The translations under genes and the position numbers were made by a program. This document shows, one piece after another, positions 47,997 through 59,763 of a stretch of DNA of 64,000 bases. Source of the stretch: Powellomyces hirtus (Eukaryota; Chytridiomycota; Chytridiomycetes; Spizellomycetales; Powellomycetaceae); NCBI GenBank assembly GCA_025526995.1, contig JAHLKG010000002.1:1302001-1366000 (forward strand), read 5' to 3'. How positions within the stretch are numbered: the first letter of the stretch is position 1; each line of letters starts with the position of its first letter. Below the pieces are notes generated by a model that made no database searches, was not told the origin of the DNA, and saw only the letters and a list, made by a program, of their open reading frames with translations.

Positions 47997-48605
47997 TTAC
48001 TCTGCTGGCGGTTCTCCTCCTGGTATAAACTGTGGTAAAACAATAAAGCATCATACCTCAGCATTCTGAAAGAAAGACAGAGGGGATGTAACGACTACCA
48101 ACCATGCAGATGTTGTTCCCGTTCAATAGCATCTGATCGAGCTTGGTGACCTTTCGGCCTTCTGGTGTGTTCTCACTGCAAATGATAGGCCACCGCCATT
48201 AGCATCACCCATTCGGCTTGCCCAACTCTCGTGATTTTCGCTCCTCCCCTTCCCTCCTCTGGAAATACATACTATTCTGTTACGTCCTCCAATACCATAT
48301 CTACATCAAGACCTCCGCTTTAGTAACAGATAAGGAAGAACGGTAAAACAATGGTGAATGCCATGATTCGCGGAGATTTCCGTTACGTACTCACGTAGTC
48401 GTCGAATCCGAGGAGCGTCCCCGCGAATTCCTTTTCTGTCTTCATCACCACCCAGATGCGAGACCCAATGCATCGGTCAACGAGTTCTGAAGAGAACAAA
48501 GCGGTAAGAACGAATGTGCGGTTCAGAAAAACTTATCCCCGAAAGCAGATAGGCTCAAACCTTACCAAGCGGAAGCAACGCTGGTGCAGATACTGTAGAT
48601 GCCAT
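47997..48605 (-). CDS. LSM5: U6 snRNA-associated Sm-like protein LSm5
   Basis: Ring subunit of LSm2-8 (U6 snRNA, splicing) and LSm1-7 (mRNA decay). Five small exons (minus): 48605-48566, 48486-48391, 48300-48273, 48175-48103, 48029-47997; too fragmented to appear as a long frame. They join to 89 residues: [20 protein letters not shown], then [36 protein letters not shown] across three introns, [17 protein letters not shown], and the end [10 protein letters not shown]. This covers both Sm motifs, with the LSm5-specific [16 protein letters not shown] opening. The 28-nt third exon is fixed by phase and by the [11 protein letters not shown] motif. Divergent from RPL10. Confidence 0.93.
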
Positions 48606-49982
<1,377 letters not shown>

Positions 49983-50266
49983 ATTGGAGCAGGACCCATT
50001 TCGTCGCTTAGCGTATGACTTTAAATAAATACACCGATCACAAACCAGATGTCTCAGAGGATTTATTCATTTTAAGATAGGTCTTATTTGCCTTACTCAG
50101 CATCTTTGTGCACCATTTGCCTCAGTCGTGCACCCGCAAAGACTGTCATAGTTTACAAGGATATCATTTGAAGTTGTGGTGAACAGGACAAAGAGCAAAT
50201 CTAATACAAGGAAGGAATGATTCTGTCCGTATCAGAAGAACAGATCAGGAGTGATCGCTAGTCGGC
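49983..50266. other. Convergent intergenic RPL10 / RPN1
   Basis: 284 bp of shared 3' flank, with AATAAA-like signals near 50023-50029; nothing else recognised. Confidence 0.45.
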
Positions 50267-53200
50267 TTATTTCCCAGCTGTCTCTGCTTCATCTGCTTCG
50301 TACTGCGAACGAATTAAAATAAAAAAAAATAAATTAGACCCTAAATTTCGGGAGGTTCTGGCTTGTTCATACATACATCCGGGTTCTTTTTCAGGATGAC
50401 AAAACCCTCTAGCACACTGGCGAGTGGTATATACTCTTCGCTTCCGAGTTCTGCTCGTTCCGTATACGCCAGCAACACCGGAGTCGAATGGGTCTGGAAG
50501 CCCGTTATGGTTTTTGGCCGGCCGGCCTGGCCCACCACATCGACGGCCTGTCCCACGCGCACCGTCACCCGGAGGGGCTTCAAGTTCTCGTCCAGCGTCA
50601 TCAGCAGGCGGGGATACGCCGATATGATGAGGTGGTAGAGGAGGTAGTGTCCGCGCGCAAAGATCACTGCATTAGGAAATAATGTTACATAGTCAGCTTT
50701 CCGATAGCGCAAGCATAAACTGTTACGCCATCGAACACTCACAGTTTTTGGTGTCAGTGAACGCTACCAAATTCACCAGCAGTCCCGCCACCGCAACAGG
50801 AGACATAAGAGTTCGATTGGAATGGAACGGGTTGATTGTCAATGTTCCTTTGCCCATATGTACCAAACCCTAGGGAGCAGTGGTGATACCCATCAATAAG
50901 GTGGCCATAGCAAAGGAGGATAAGGTGCTCCTCACCTGTGCAATGCGAACGATGAAGAGATGGTTGGCTTCCTTGTGGTAGTATGCGGCAAGCTGACGCA
51001 GCATCTGAGCCAAGCGTGCGTTGTTTGTTCCCGCTCCGACCAAGCCCATCGCAAAAATCGCATTGGTGGAAACATCCTGGTCGTTGTCATGAGAGTACTT
51101 GCTGAGGACATCCAGCACGTGGACGAGGGGATTGGAGGCACACAAGAGTCCAAGAGCGAGCGGGACCGCTCTTCGAATCACTGGTTCTCCGTAGTGCATC
51201 TACAGCGTAAATGATGTTCAGTGAGGTGGTCAGCAATCTTTCGAATCACACGCTTGAGTCGCACCAGGTGGTTGAATGAGCGCAAGGCCATCTCCGTTCC
51301 AATGTCTTCTCCCATAGCAATCAGAGCAATACCAATAACAGCAAATGCCTGGAAGCGGTCATTCTCTTTCTCAGCGTCGATGTGATCGTTGCAGTAGTGC
51401 AGCATCCGTTGAATACTCAGAACATTTCCAGTTCCTGTTTAAGATCATTTAGCTGGGCGCTTGCATCATTCATGACATTTACATCTTACCAGCATATGCG
51501 CATGTGTCGACAAGAACCATGATGGTCTTGGCCAAGGAGTTTTCCATCACCTCCAGAGCGGCCAGAGTGGCATCGGCACCGGATTGTTTGCCCATGTGCA
51601 GAAGAGCGAGACCCAGTCCCATAAAGATGGCATAAGGATCCTTCAAGTCACCGTCTTCCCGATCGGTCATCAAAGTGTGAATGGCAGCGCTGATGACATC
51701 TCCGTTCTCTTGGCCAACGAAAATCAGACCCAGCGAAAGACAGGCGAGAGAAGATATCTCCATAGAAAGCTTGTAATCGCCAACCAGAGGAGTCAAGAGC
51801 TCGCCAACGTCCTCACGTCCAGATCCGGCGTAGGCAATGCCGAGTGCGACAATTGCAGCTACTCGCAATGCCGAGTTCTTGTTATCCACGTACTCAGACA
51901 ATAGCGCCAACGCAGGATCCGACTCGTTACGAACACCAGCATTCACAAGACCAATGGCCAGCAACGCGCCAGCTTTGATGTGATCTTCTTGTGAGTACAG
52001 GTATTTGTCAATCTGCGTCAATCCGATCTCTACGTCCCACAGGAGGATTGCGCCCAAAGATGCTGCTGCGCTCATCATGCCGTGATCCTTGTTTTTGTAG
52101 ATCCAGCTTCCATCTTCTGTTGCGGTCATCAGCTTGTCGCTGCCAAAACCAGCATTGACGAAGGCGTTTACGAAGGTGGACGCGAGGTTTTGCTTTGCCG
52201 AATCCACATTACCACCGCCATGTCCGGTGCGGTTTCCTTCCAAATGGCTTTTGTAAATGTCTTCCGGGGCCTTGGGCTCCATAACATCAAGATCGCGGGC
52301 AAGTTCGAGATAGTTCTCTGACAATCGAGAGTTGTTCAGAATCTCCTGAATCTCTTCATCTTCAGTCTCTACACCCAATTGCTGCCGGGCTAAGAGGAAA
52401 GCGAGCTGCTTCTTCATCAACCTGAAAAAATCCACAAATTAGAATCGGTCATTCTGGGTATCCAGCGCCATACAAAAGCAACATACAAATCCGGGCAGTT
52501 GTTGAAGTCTTCTTGGATCATCTGCTGATCCTGCATTCTCATCGACACCTGCAGGGCCTGTGGATATTTCTCCTGTTGACGGTATATTTGATGTGCGGTT
52601 TTCAGACAAGCCACGTCGTCCGGTGGGGCAACGAATTGAACACAACTAGTAAACGTATCTTGCTGGTTAGTCTGCTGGTCGTCTTTGGAGTAAGGCTAGC
52701 GTGCAGTACCTCAGAAGGTATAGGCACACACGAGAATATGTGTCCTTGTCGACAAACTGCGGTAGATGTTCGAGCGCTTCCAATTCAACCATCAGATCAA
52801 CAGCGTCAGCTTCAGCGTTGTGCTTCAACAGGAACGGGACGATATCCAACGCTTCCTTCAAGACATGTTCAGTGTCTGGCGTGACTGCCATCTTGGTGGA
52901 ATCCTCTTCCCCATCGGTGAGAGCGGTGTATTCTGCGATCAGCTCCAAAGCCAGATGCCTGAGATGTCAAATGAGTAACCCTGTTGCTATCAATTTAATC
53001 CATTGTCCGCTCAAAATTCATACCTGACGTATTCATGACCCCAGGAGCCAGCGGATTCCGCAGATCCGTTGAGTCTGTACCGTAAGCTTTCCCTCTTGCC
53101 CTCCTCAGCGTATGACATCGACAAGACGGAGAGAATGTCTGCCAAAAATCGCTGCAGAAGCATTCACCAGCACTGATTAGCTCCGAAATGGAAGTTCTTC

Positions 53201-53811
53201 CCGCTAGCGGTAGTGATCACCCACTTTGTTGTCACCATCGGTCCACTTTTGATAGACATCGATGATAGTTTGGTAGTGTGGCCTCAAAAATTTCAATGGT
53301 TTGGGCACAGCGGTCATGGAAGAGGTTGATGTCCGGATGAGAGTTCGAAGAGTTTCGAGGGTAGGCTTGTGCAAACTAGTGTTGGATTCCTACAATACTG
53401 AATTAGCATCTCACAGCACGCATTGATACCACACGAATATCGTCAAACTCACCTTTAGTCGTTCGACCAACATCTCTAGCTCTTCCTTGAGTTGTCGATC
53501 CTCCTCGGACTGGAAACATCAGAACAGCAGTGATGAGTCCATGCTATTCTTGAAGAGCGTTTGCGTACTCCGTAATCTCCCCATTCTCATTCTTCCACTC
53601 GAACGTCTTAACGCGTGCAGGGGGACACTTTGACAAATGTCTCATCAGTTGAGCCTGGTTCTCAGACTCACAAACGCACCAGTTCCTCTTCCTCTTCTTG
53701 CTTCTTCTTCTCTTCCTCGGTAAGAGGCTTTCCCTTGCCCTTCGCGTCTTTCACATCTTTGTCTTTGGTCTGATCGTCAGGTTTCGCAGCGGGCTTTGCA
53801 GTCTCGACCAT
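50267..53811 (-). CDS. RPN1: 26S proteasome regulatory subunit Rpn1 (PSMD2)
   Basis: Largest non-ATPase base subunit of the 19S particle; docks ubiquitin-like shuttle proteins and Ubp6. Multi-exon on the minus strand from [17 protein letters not shown] (start 53811) to a final small exon ending ETAGK (stop 50267-50269). I recognise coding blocks with short introns but did not fix every boundary (about a dozen exons). Blocks in order: Lys/Glu-rich N-terminus, [18 protein letters not shown], a helical N-domain including [32 protein letters not shown], and the uninterrupted exon 51491-52420 with proteasome/cyclosome repeats ([40 protein letters not shown]). Then [38 protein letters not shown], and the C-terminal [20 protein letters not shown] and [10 protein letters not shown]. 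Divergent from BUD13. Confidence 0.95.
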
Positions 53812-54121
53812 TTTGTTCGCGTTGTATCAGAAGCGCAGCTATAACAGTAATGTGATTTCAGACAAAAACAGCAGGGCGATTAAGGCGTTTCCGTGGTGAG
53901 TTCTCTTTGAGGGGAGAAAGGATTTTCTCAAGATGTCCACAGCTCAAACACGGTTCTGAGAAATAGACACGTCCAAGGCGCTCGTCAGTTGCTCCAGTCG
54001 CACGTGACCCAGAGTACACATCCTAACTGCAGCACTGTCAGGAAACCGCTGTCAGAATCTTCTCGGAATTCTCATGGGAAACAATTGAATCAGAATAAAC
54101 GTCGTAGAAACGATAGAAATC
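53812..54121. promoter_or_regulatory. Divergent spacer RPN1 / BUD13
   Basis: 310 bp between the two start codons, necessarily holding both promoters. Includes TGAGTTCTCTTTGAGG and GAAACG-rich stretches but no motif I can name with confidence. A Rpn4-type PACE element (GGTGGCAAA) was looked for and not seen. Confidence 0.5.
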
Positions 54122-55222
54122 ATGAGTCACATGAAGGAATATCTCAAAAAGTACATGTCCGATGCACCCCCGAGCGGAGGGGAAAAGAAGAGACGGAAGA
54201 AGAAGCCGACGTCCTCACATGGCGTCACGACTTATATTATCGACGAGGAAGCGGATACTTGGGGACGAAAAACAAAAGAAAGCGACGATGAAGACGCACC
54301 GGTAGTTGTCGACCCGGATGAAGAATCACGACTCAAGCTCCAGGAGGAGAAGAAAGCATTTCGGAGTGACGCGTGGGAAACGATCCGAGAAGGGGACCGT
54401 GGACGACGCTCGCCTTCGGCGTCGCCATCACCGCCTAGAACACTCGAACGACCATCACGACGCTCTCCAGAACCATCGGTGTCGCCACCACCAAGGAAGC
54501 GACGGCGACGCTCTCCTACCCCGTCTCCGCCACCCTCTTCGGACGCAGCAGTCAAGCTATCAGATGGTCGGACAGCTGGCCTTCAGACAGGTGCAGCCGT
54601 TCGAGCGGATGCAGATCGTCGCATAAAGGAGCGTGAAGCGGCTTTTGCTAGTATACCAGCGGAACACACCGGTCGCGATGCGCCTACCGTGTATCGTGAC
54701 AAGCTCGGTAAAAAAGTGGATATTGCTGCTCAAAAAGCTGAGTTGCTGGAACAACGGCGGAAACGTGAAGCTGAAGAGGAGAGGAACATGAAATGGGGGA
54801 CTGGAGTGGTTCAACACGAGAAGGCGCTAGCACAGGCAGCTAAGTTGATGGAGGAAAAGAATGCCCCGTTTGCTGTGTATGCGGACAACAAAGAACGCAA
54901 CGAAGAATTGGCTGAGCGGTCGCGATGGGGTGATCCGATGGCTTTCATGATCAACAAGGGGAAGGCCAAAAAAGAGGTCAGGCCGAAATACAACGGACCG
55001 CCTCCGCCACCAAACAGATTTGGAATACCGCCAGGGTATCGGTGGGATGGAGTTGACAGATCGAATGGATTTGAGGGACGGTGGTTTTTGGAGCGAAACA
55101 GGGCAGGCGCGACAAAACTGGAAGCCTACAAATGGTCGACAGAGGTATGGGTGTTTGCTGGGCCGCCACGGAATATCAAAGCATATGGATCGCTAACATT
55201 GCGCTTCCGGCAGGATATGTAA
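54122..55222 (+). CDS. BUD13: Pre-mRNA-splicing factor BUD13 (RES complex)
   Basis: Component of the RES (retention and splicing) complex, bound to the activated spliceosome. Exons 54122-55144 and 55214-55222; the last exon encodes only Asp-Met-stop. It starts MSHMKEYLKKYMSD, the BUD13 N-terminal motif, followed by SSHGVTTYIIDEEADTWG. The middle is Arg/Ser/Pro-rich (RRSP, SPSP repeats). The conserved C-terminal domain has VYRDKLGKKVDI, MKWGTGVVQ, RWGDPMAFMI, then NRFGIPPGYRWDGVDRSNGF and EAYKWSTE-DM, the invariant BUD13 ending, which requires the 69-bp intron. Length about 343 residues. Confidence 0.95.
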   Translation: MSHMKEYLKKYMSDAPPSGGEKKRRKKKPTSSHGVTTYIIDEEADTWGRKTKESDDEDAPVVVDPDEESRLKLQEEKKAFRSDAWETIREGDRGRRSPSASPSPPRTLERPSRRSPEPSVSPPPRKRRRRSPTPSPPPSSDAAVKLSDGRTAGLQTGAAVRADADRRIKEREAAFASIPAEHTGRDAPTVYRDKLGKKVDIAAQKAELLEQRRKREAEEERNMKWGTGVVQHEKALAQAAKLMEEKNAPFAVYADNKERNEELAERSRWGDPMAFMINKGKAKKEVRPKYNGPPPPPNRFGIPPGYRWDGVDRSNGFEGRWFLERNRAGATKLEAYKWSTEVWVFAGPPRNIKAYGSLTLRFRQDM

Positions 55223-55828
55223 ACTACGTATACATCAAGGCATAAAGTGCACGGTGCATCTCTGCACCTACCTTCCTAACTTTGCATGCCAACAAACACA
55301 ACGACTTGGCTAATTCCCCGCCTTCAGCTTCTACTACCCGGACGAACACCTATGAACTCACGTTCCCGTACTTTTCCCAAGTACCCACGACGGTCCCCCG
55401 CATGGCATGGCACTTCCTACTTGAATATCTCAAATCATGCCACATCGAGTGGGTAACGAGGACGCCGGTGGTGGGAGATGGTCAAGAAGCATACGGGGGA
55501 CAATGAGTGATAAGAGGTTCTTCACCCTCAATTTCACTCGAAAGCGCCATGAATGTATAGCATTATAAGCAATGTTCTCATTAAGGGGGTATATGGTCTT
55601 TTTCATCAGAAAAAGAGTTTGGAGACGTTAAGCTTAGAAAGGTGGCGACACCACAGCTTTTCGGCGGAGACTTTGGGCAGCAAACCGCGTTCATGATGGA
55701 CAAGGATCTTGGCCGTTTTTGTGTCTGGTTCCGATCTGGTACAACACATCGGAAGCCTGTTCCGTCTAGAGTGAGCAAGACGACTCGGAAGGCTTGAAAG
55801 GAATGAATTGGCGTATCACATTTAGCAA

Positions 55829-55886
55829 GGGAGCGATTCACTGTGAGAAACACAAAAGGAGAGAGGGAGCGATCCACAGTGAGAAA
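55829..55886. repeat. 22-bp imperfect direct repeat, 36-bp period
   Basis: Copies at 55829-55850 and 55865-55886 read GGGAGCGAT-TCACTGTG-AGAAA and GGGAGCGAT-CCACAGTG-AGAAA, two mismatches. Confidence 0.8.
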
Positions 55887-56380
55887 GGAGGGTGTACTTG
55901 GGCTATGACACCAGATAGTGAGCAAAAGTTTCCTGAGCTTGGCAATTGCATTGACTTCTTGCTCGAAGTCAGGTATGTGTGCGTGGGCTCGTGAACGCCC
56001 TTCCACACTGGCCGGTAACAGCAGGTAGTTCGATGACCACATAGTTCGGGAGCAGTGGCACCTTTCCGTTCCAAAGCTTAACTGTATGGAAACGATCTCA
56101 AACTCCAGATGTGCAACGCTGCTAGTGCCATATGAAATTGACACACACATTATCTTTTGCTTGAATACTCCACGGCCGCTCGCAGTGCTTGTTGCGTTGA
56201 TGGCCAGGGGATTGAGTGGATGATCCGGCGGCTGTCGTTATCCTTGAGCGTACTTTCAGTGTGGTCCGACAGACTTGATGCCAGCTTCATCAAGGTGTAC
56301 TTTCCCCAGCGGTCCAGTAAAAAAAAGTTCAACATATTAGCAAACCTAGCATCACATTTCTAGCGAATCAAAGCAAGACG

Positions 56381-56640
56381 CGTGCCGCCACGGCTATGTA
56401 AGCGGGGACCGCGCCAGGAGCTAAGCTGCGGGGTCTTGAACCCGGGGCCGCCCCGTCTGAACCCCAGGGCAGAGGTTCAGATCCTTTCAGGTACTCCTGC
56501 ATTTTGTTCAGCATATTACCAGACAATGGACATCAAAAGCTGATTGCGGTAATAAACCGGGACATGTGCCGCGGCTCTTGCGAGCGGGGACCATATCACG
56601 AAGAAGGTGCCCCGAGTATTAGACCTCGGGGGCCTCCCCG
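56381..56640. repeat. Pair of diverged GC-rich direct repeats
   Basis: Copy 1 56381-56457 and copy 2 56565-56640 share GTGCCGC..GGCT..TG..AGCGGGGACC near the start and a GGGG-C-CCCCGT block at the end, with hairpin-forming centres (CCCCGAG / CTCGGGG in copy 2; GGG-TCTTGAA-CCC in copy 1). Similarity is clear in blocks but only moderate overall. Confidence 0.55.
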
Positions 56641-56697
56641 TACTGCCCTTGCCACTCACAGCCTCAGTGCGGAGTTGTCTCAGCAACCCTCAGAACA

Positions 56698-57675
56698 CTA
56701 ACCTGAATGCATAAAGTCCTTTTCCGGGAGACAGATGCGCACGGGCGATGGAAGACGGTGGGGACGGGGACTTTGACAGCGCAAAACTTCATCGTTGGAA
56801 CTCAAGGTGACATACATCCTGGCCTTACCCAGTTTGCGGCCATTCATCCACACACCATTACAGCTGAAATGTTCCAGTGTGGTGACAGTACCACCGTCGA
56901 AAGTCAGGACGCAGTGGGTCGAACTGATCTCGCCCCTCTGGACGAGGATATCGTTGTCAAGCCGGCGTCCAATCCGATCTTCTTCAATGGGATGTAAGCT
57001 GGCAATGCAGTTCCATCGCGAAATTCAAGGAATGTGCTTGTGAAGACGGGGTCAGGTTGAGTGCTGGGCTCCTGTAATATGATGGTAAACGTTAGCACAA
57101 AATAGAGACGTTCATTCAATCGGTGTATAGAGAGAGGGTATTCGCCTTTTTTCGAATTTTGCTGCCCTGTCCTTCGAGGACAGCTCCAAGGAGATCTGGA
57201 TCAGGCGGTCGACCTAGCAAAAGAGAGGGAGTTGAGCGTACGTTCGAAACCACCGAGCAAGAAGGAATTGTACAACAGAATGCCGCCGAGACTGTAAATG
57301 TCCACCTTGGAATCATATTGACCGTTACGGAGCCTGACTTCTGGAGCGAGATACGCGAGAGTTCCTGCAAGAGGGGGTGAAAGGTCATCAAATCATTCCT
57401 TGATTGAACTTGAGCAAAGGGAGCAAGCGACGGGATTCCGGAAACTCACCGTAAACCTTGGAGAAGTTTTCAAAAATCAGACAATTGGAGAACTCTGCCG
57501 TCTTCAGAGACTAGGAAATTCTCTGCTTTCAGAACTAGACAGCACATGCACAAGAGGACTGTGAGAATCACTGTGAAACCAAGAAGCTCTGAAACTGTAC
57601 CTCGATGGACAATGTTGTTTTTATGCGAGTACTGTTTGGCCAGGAAATGCGCAGGAGATGAGTTTCATTCAGCTG
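56698..57675 (-). pseudogene. Broken protein-kinase and FHA-domain gene
   Basis: Remnant resembling a checkpoint-type (Chk2/Rad53-like) kinase. On the minus strand, a kinase piece reads QYSHKNNIVHR-V-LKAENFL across an intron-like gap (57604-57536 approx.), then SEDGRVLQLSDF. The frame breaks in a run of five T, and SKVYG-TLAYLAPEV resumes across another GT-AG gap, then YDSKVDIYSLGGILLY. The HRD catalytic Asp position is Val, and DFG appears as DFE. After 57240 the kinase stops; downstream an FHA domain is recognisable at about 56990-56760 (DRIGRRLDNDILVQRGEISS, then HCVLTFDG, FSCNGVWMNGRKL). Its frame has stops just upstream. The N-lobe is missing: the piece ends where the ABC transporter fragment begins on the other strand. 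Kinase before FHA is opposite to Chk2, though Rad53 has a second FHA there. Introns retained, so it is not a retrocopy. Confidence 0.55.
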
Positions 57676-57739
57676 GTCATGAAAACAACATTAACAATAT
57701 GTTTCGTACGCTATCTGCAGCAATCTGCACGATGCGGTG

Positions 57740-59479
57740 AGCAATCACTTTTTAGCGTTCAAATCACTCCCCTGGGACGCATCATCAACGGTCTTTCCAA
57801 GGATGTCAAGTTCTTGGATCAGGGATGCGTTTGGCCTTCAAAAGCTTCGTCTCGCAGGTCTTTCGTGACCTCTACCTTTTGGGACTCATCACCTACGTCT
57901 CCCCGCCGTTCTTGGCTGGAATCTTCCCTCTTCCCAGTCGCTCACCTGTACATATCTATCGCCCGAATGTACCTCAAGACGTCGCGTGAGACCAAACGTT
58001 TGGAATCAGTTACCCGGAGTCCGCTTTACTCTCAGTTCTCGGAAACGATGACTGGCGTAACCACCATTCGCGCTTTCGGTGCTGAGGAGCGCCTGCTGAG
58101 CCAGCAAAGCAACAAGGTTGATGCCAACCACAGAGCCTACTTTTTGCTCTGGGCAGCTAAGCGTTGGCTCGGTCTCCGCACTGATATCATCGGTGTGATG
58201 ATTACTTTGGCCGCTGGTGTCGCGGTTGTCGTTGGCGACATTGGTGCTGGGGCTGGTCTGGCGATCACTTATGCGCTGAACCTGTCCGAGTCGCTCTCGT
58301 GGGCGGTCCGTATGCACGCTGAGATGGAGATGTCTATGAATTCAGGTAACATAAGCAGCAAACTGCTCGTTATCGTGAACATAGCAACTACCCAAGCTGA
58401 TCATGTAGTGGAGCGTGTCTTGGAATACACTAAGATTGAGCAGGAGCCGGCTGCCATCGTTGAAGAGAACAGGCCAGCCGTTAACTGGCCTCAGAAAGCC
58501 AAAGTAAAAGTGCGGGACCTGGTCATCAAGTATTCGACCGAACCCCCCGCGATTCTCACAAATCTTAACATCACCATTGAAGGCGGCCACAAAAAAGTGG
58601 GCGTAGTGGGTCGAACAGGAGCAGGAAAATCCACTCTTTCCTCGCCTTCCTCCGAATCCTTCCCGTTGAACAAGGCACGATTCACGTTGATGGAGTAGAC
58701 ACTCAATCTTTGGGCGTCCGTGATGTTCGCTCTCGCTTCACCATCATGCCACAGGAACCCGTTCTCTTTACTGGATCACTGCGATCCAACTGGATCCTCT
58801 CGGCGAGCACTCTGATGAGACGCTCTCGGAGGCTCTCGCCCAAGTCCATGTATTGGACGGGTTGACCAGGACCTTCACCAAGAGCGATACCTCTGCAGCG
58901 AAGAAGACGATGCAGGAAGTGGCAACACCATTACGCCGGCGGGCCTGGCGGCAGCTGCTTCTACCGACACGCTTGACACCTCAGTCCCTGTCACAGCGGT
59001 CCTTGACATGCCCGTGTCCGAGAACGGCGCAAACTTTTCACAACGTCAGCGTCAGCTGCTGTGCCTCGCGTGTGCCTTTCTCCGTCGAACAATGTTTATC
59101 ATGCTGGATGAGGCCACTGCATCAGTGGATGTTGCCACTGACGCAAAGATCGAGCAAACCATGCGTGAGTCGTTCTCGGACTCCACCGTGTTGTGCATTG
59201 CGCACCGTCATGGACTATGACCGCATCTTGGTCCTCGACAAAGGAACGGTGGCCGAGTACGGAACACCGTTGGAGCTGGCACACATCGAAGGAGGCGTTT
59301 TCAACAGCATGGTCAACGAGACGGGCGAAGCAAGTAAGCTCTTGGAGTTTGCGAGAGTGCCGGGAACGGCGGCTGAATGGACTGAAGCTTCTCTGCAAAT
59401 ACTCTTAAGACTTTTTCCACCGAATGTTTTGTCCGCATTCGCTGGACGGACATTTCTATATGGATTAGATCTAATCTAG
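57740..59479 (+). pseudogene. Fragmented ABCC (MRP-type) transporter
   Basis: C-terminal half of a full-length ABC exporter of the MRP/Ycf1 family, not functional as read. It begins inside the second membrane domain (TPLGRIINGLSKDVKFLDQ); the first half is absent. Frame changes occur near 57822 and 57935 (compensating; the neighbouring frame between them reads MRLAFKSFVSQVFRDLYLLG), near 58640 directly after Walker A GRTGAGKSTL, near 58790, near 58905 and near 59208. An intron at 58347-58409 (NS-VERVLEYT) is still in place. Walker A and Walker B ([13 protein letters not shown]) are legible, but the signature reads FSQRQ instead of a Gly-containing LSxGQ-like motif. It ends with DRILVLDKGTVAEYGTPLE. 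Six indels in 1.7 kb exceed what sequencing error would explain next to the clean neighbouring genes. Confidence 0.85.
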
Positions 59480-59763
59480 GTCCGCATGTTGTTTCCTCGT
59501 CTTCTTACGTATGTAATTTCTGTACAGTATATATATAACCGTGGCTTCGAACGGTGTTGTCTGGTCACGCTATTGTGTTCGTGATCGGGATCGCAGGAAT
59601 GAAAGATAGGTGTATCACTTGGGCTAACAGGTATAAACGGTCCCAGAGCAACTTTCAATTTTGATCACGAAGAGGCACGTCATTGTTATTCAGTACTGGG
59701 TATGAGTTGCAGTCCCTACACTACCATCACACTGGGTACCGGGCTGTATGGCGCCGTATCTCT
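59480..59763. other. Convergent intergenic ABCC remnant / LIM gene
   Basis: 284 bp; a TATATATA run at 59529-59536. Nothing recognised. Confidence 0.4.

Larger units (their letters stand above)
55223..56697. other. Gene-poor tract with short repeats
   Basis: 1.5 kb downstream of BUD13 without a gene I can support. Contains a 22-bp direct repeat (55829-55886) and two diverged GC-rich copies (56381-56457, 56565-56640). A 189-codon minus frame at 55581-56150 has no domain features and overlaps the repeat. Confidence 0.5.

Noticed and set aside
55581..56150. A 189-codon minus-strand frame as a gene
   Set aside because: No domain features and it runs through the 22-bp direct repeat; likely chance open frame.
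56420..56500. tRNA-like T-arm sequences (GGTTCAGATCC; GGGTTCAAGACCCC on the other strand)
   Set aside because: No matching D arm, anticodon arm or acceptor stem in either orientation; better explained by the GC-rich repeat.
57658..58698. A single intact ABC transporter ORF
   Set aside because: The frame is open but passes through two compensating shifts and an intron read as coding; the Walker A region is followed at once by another shift.
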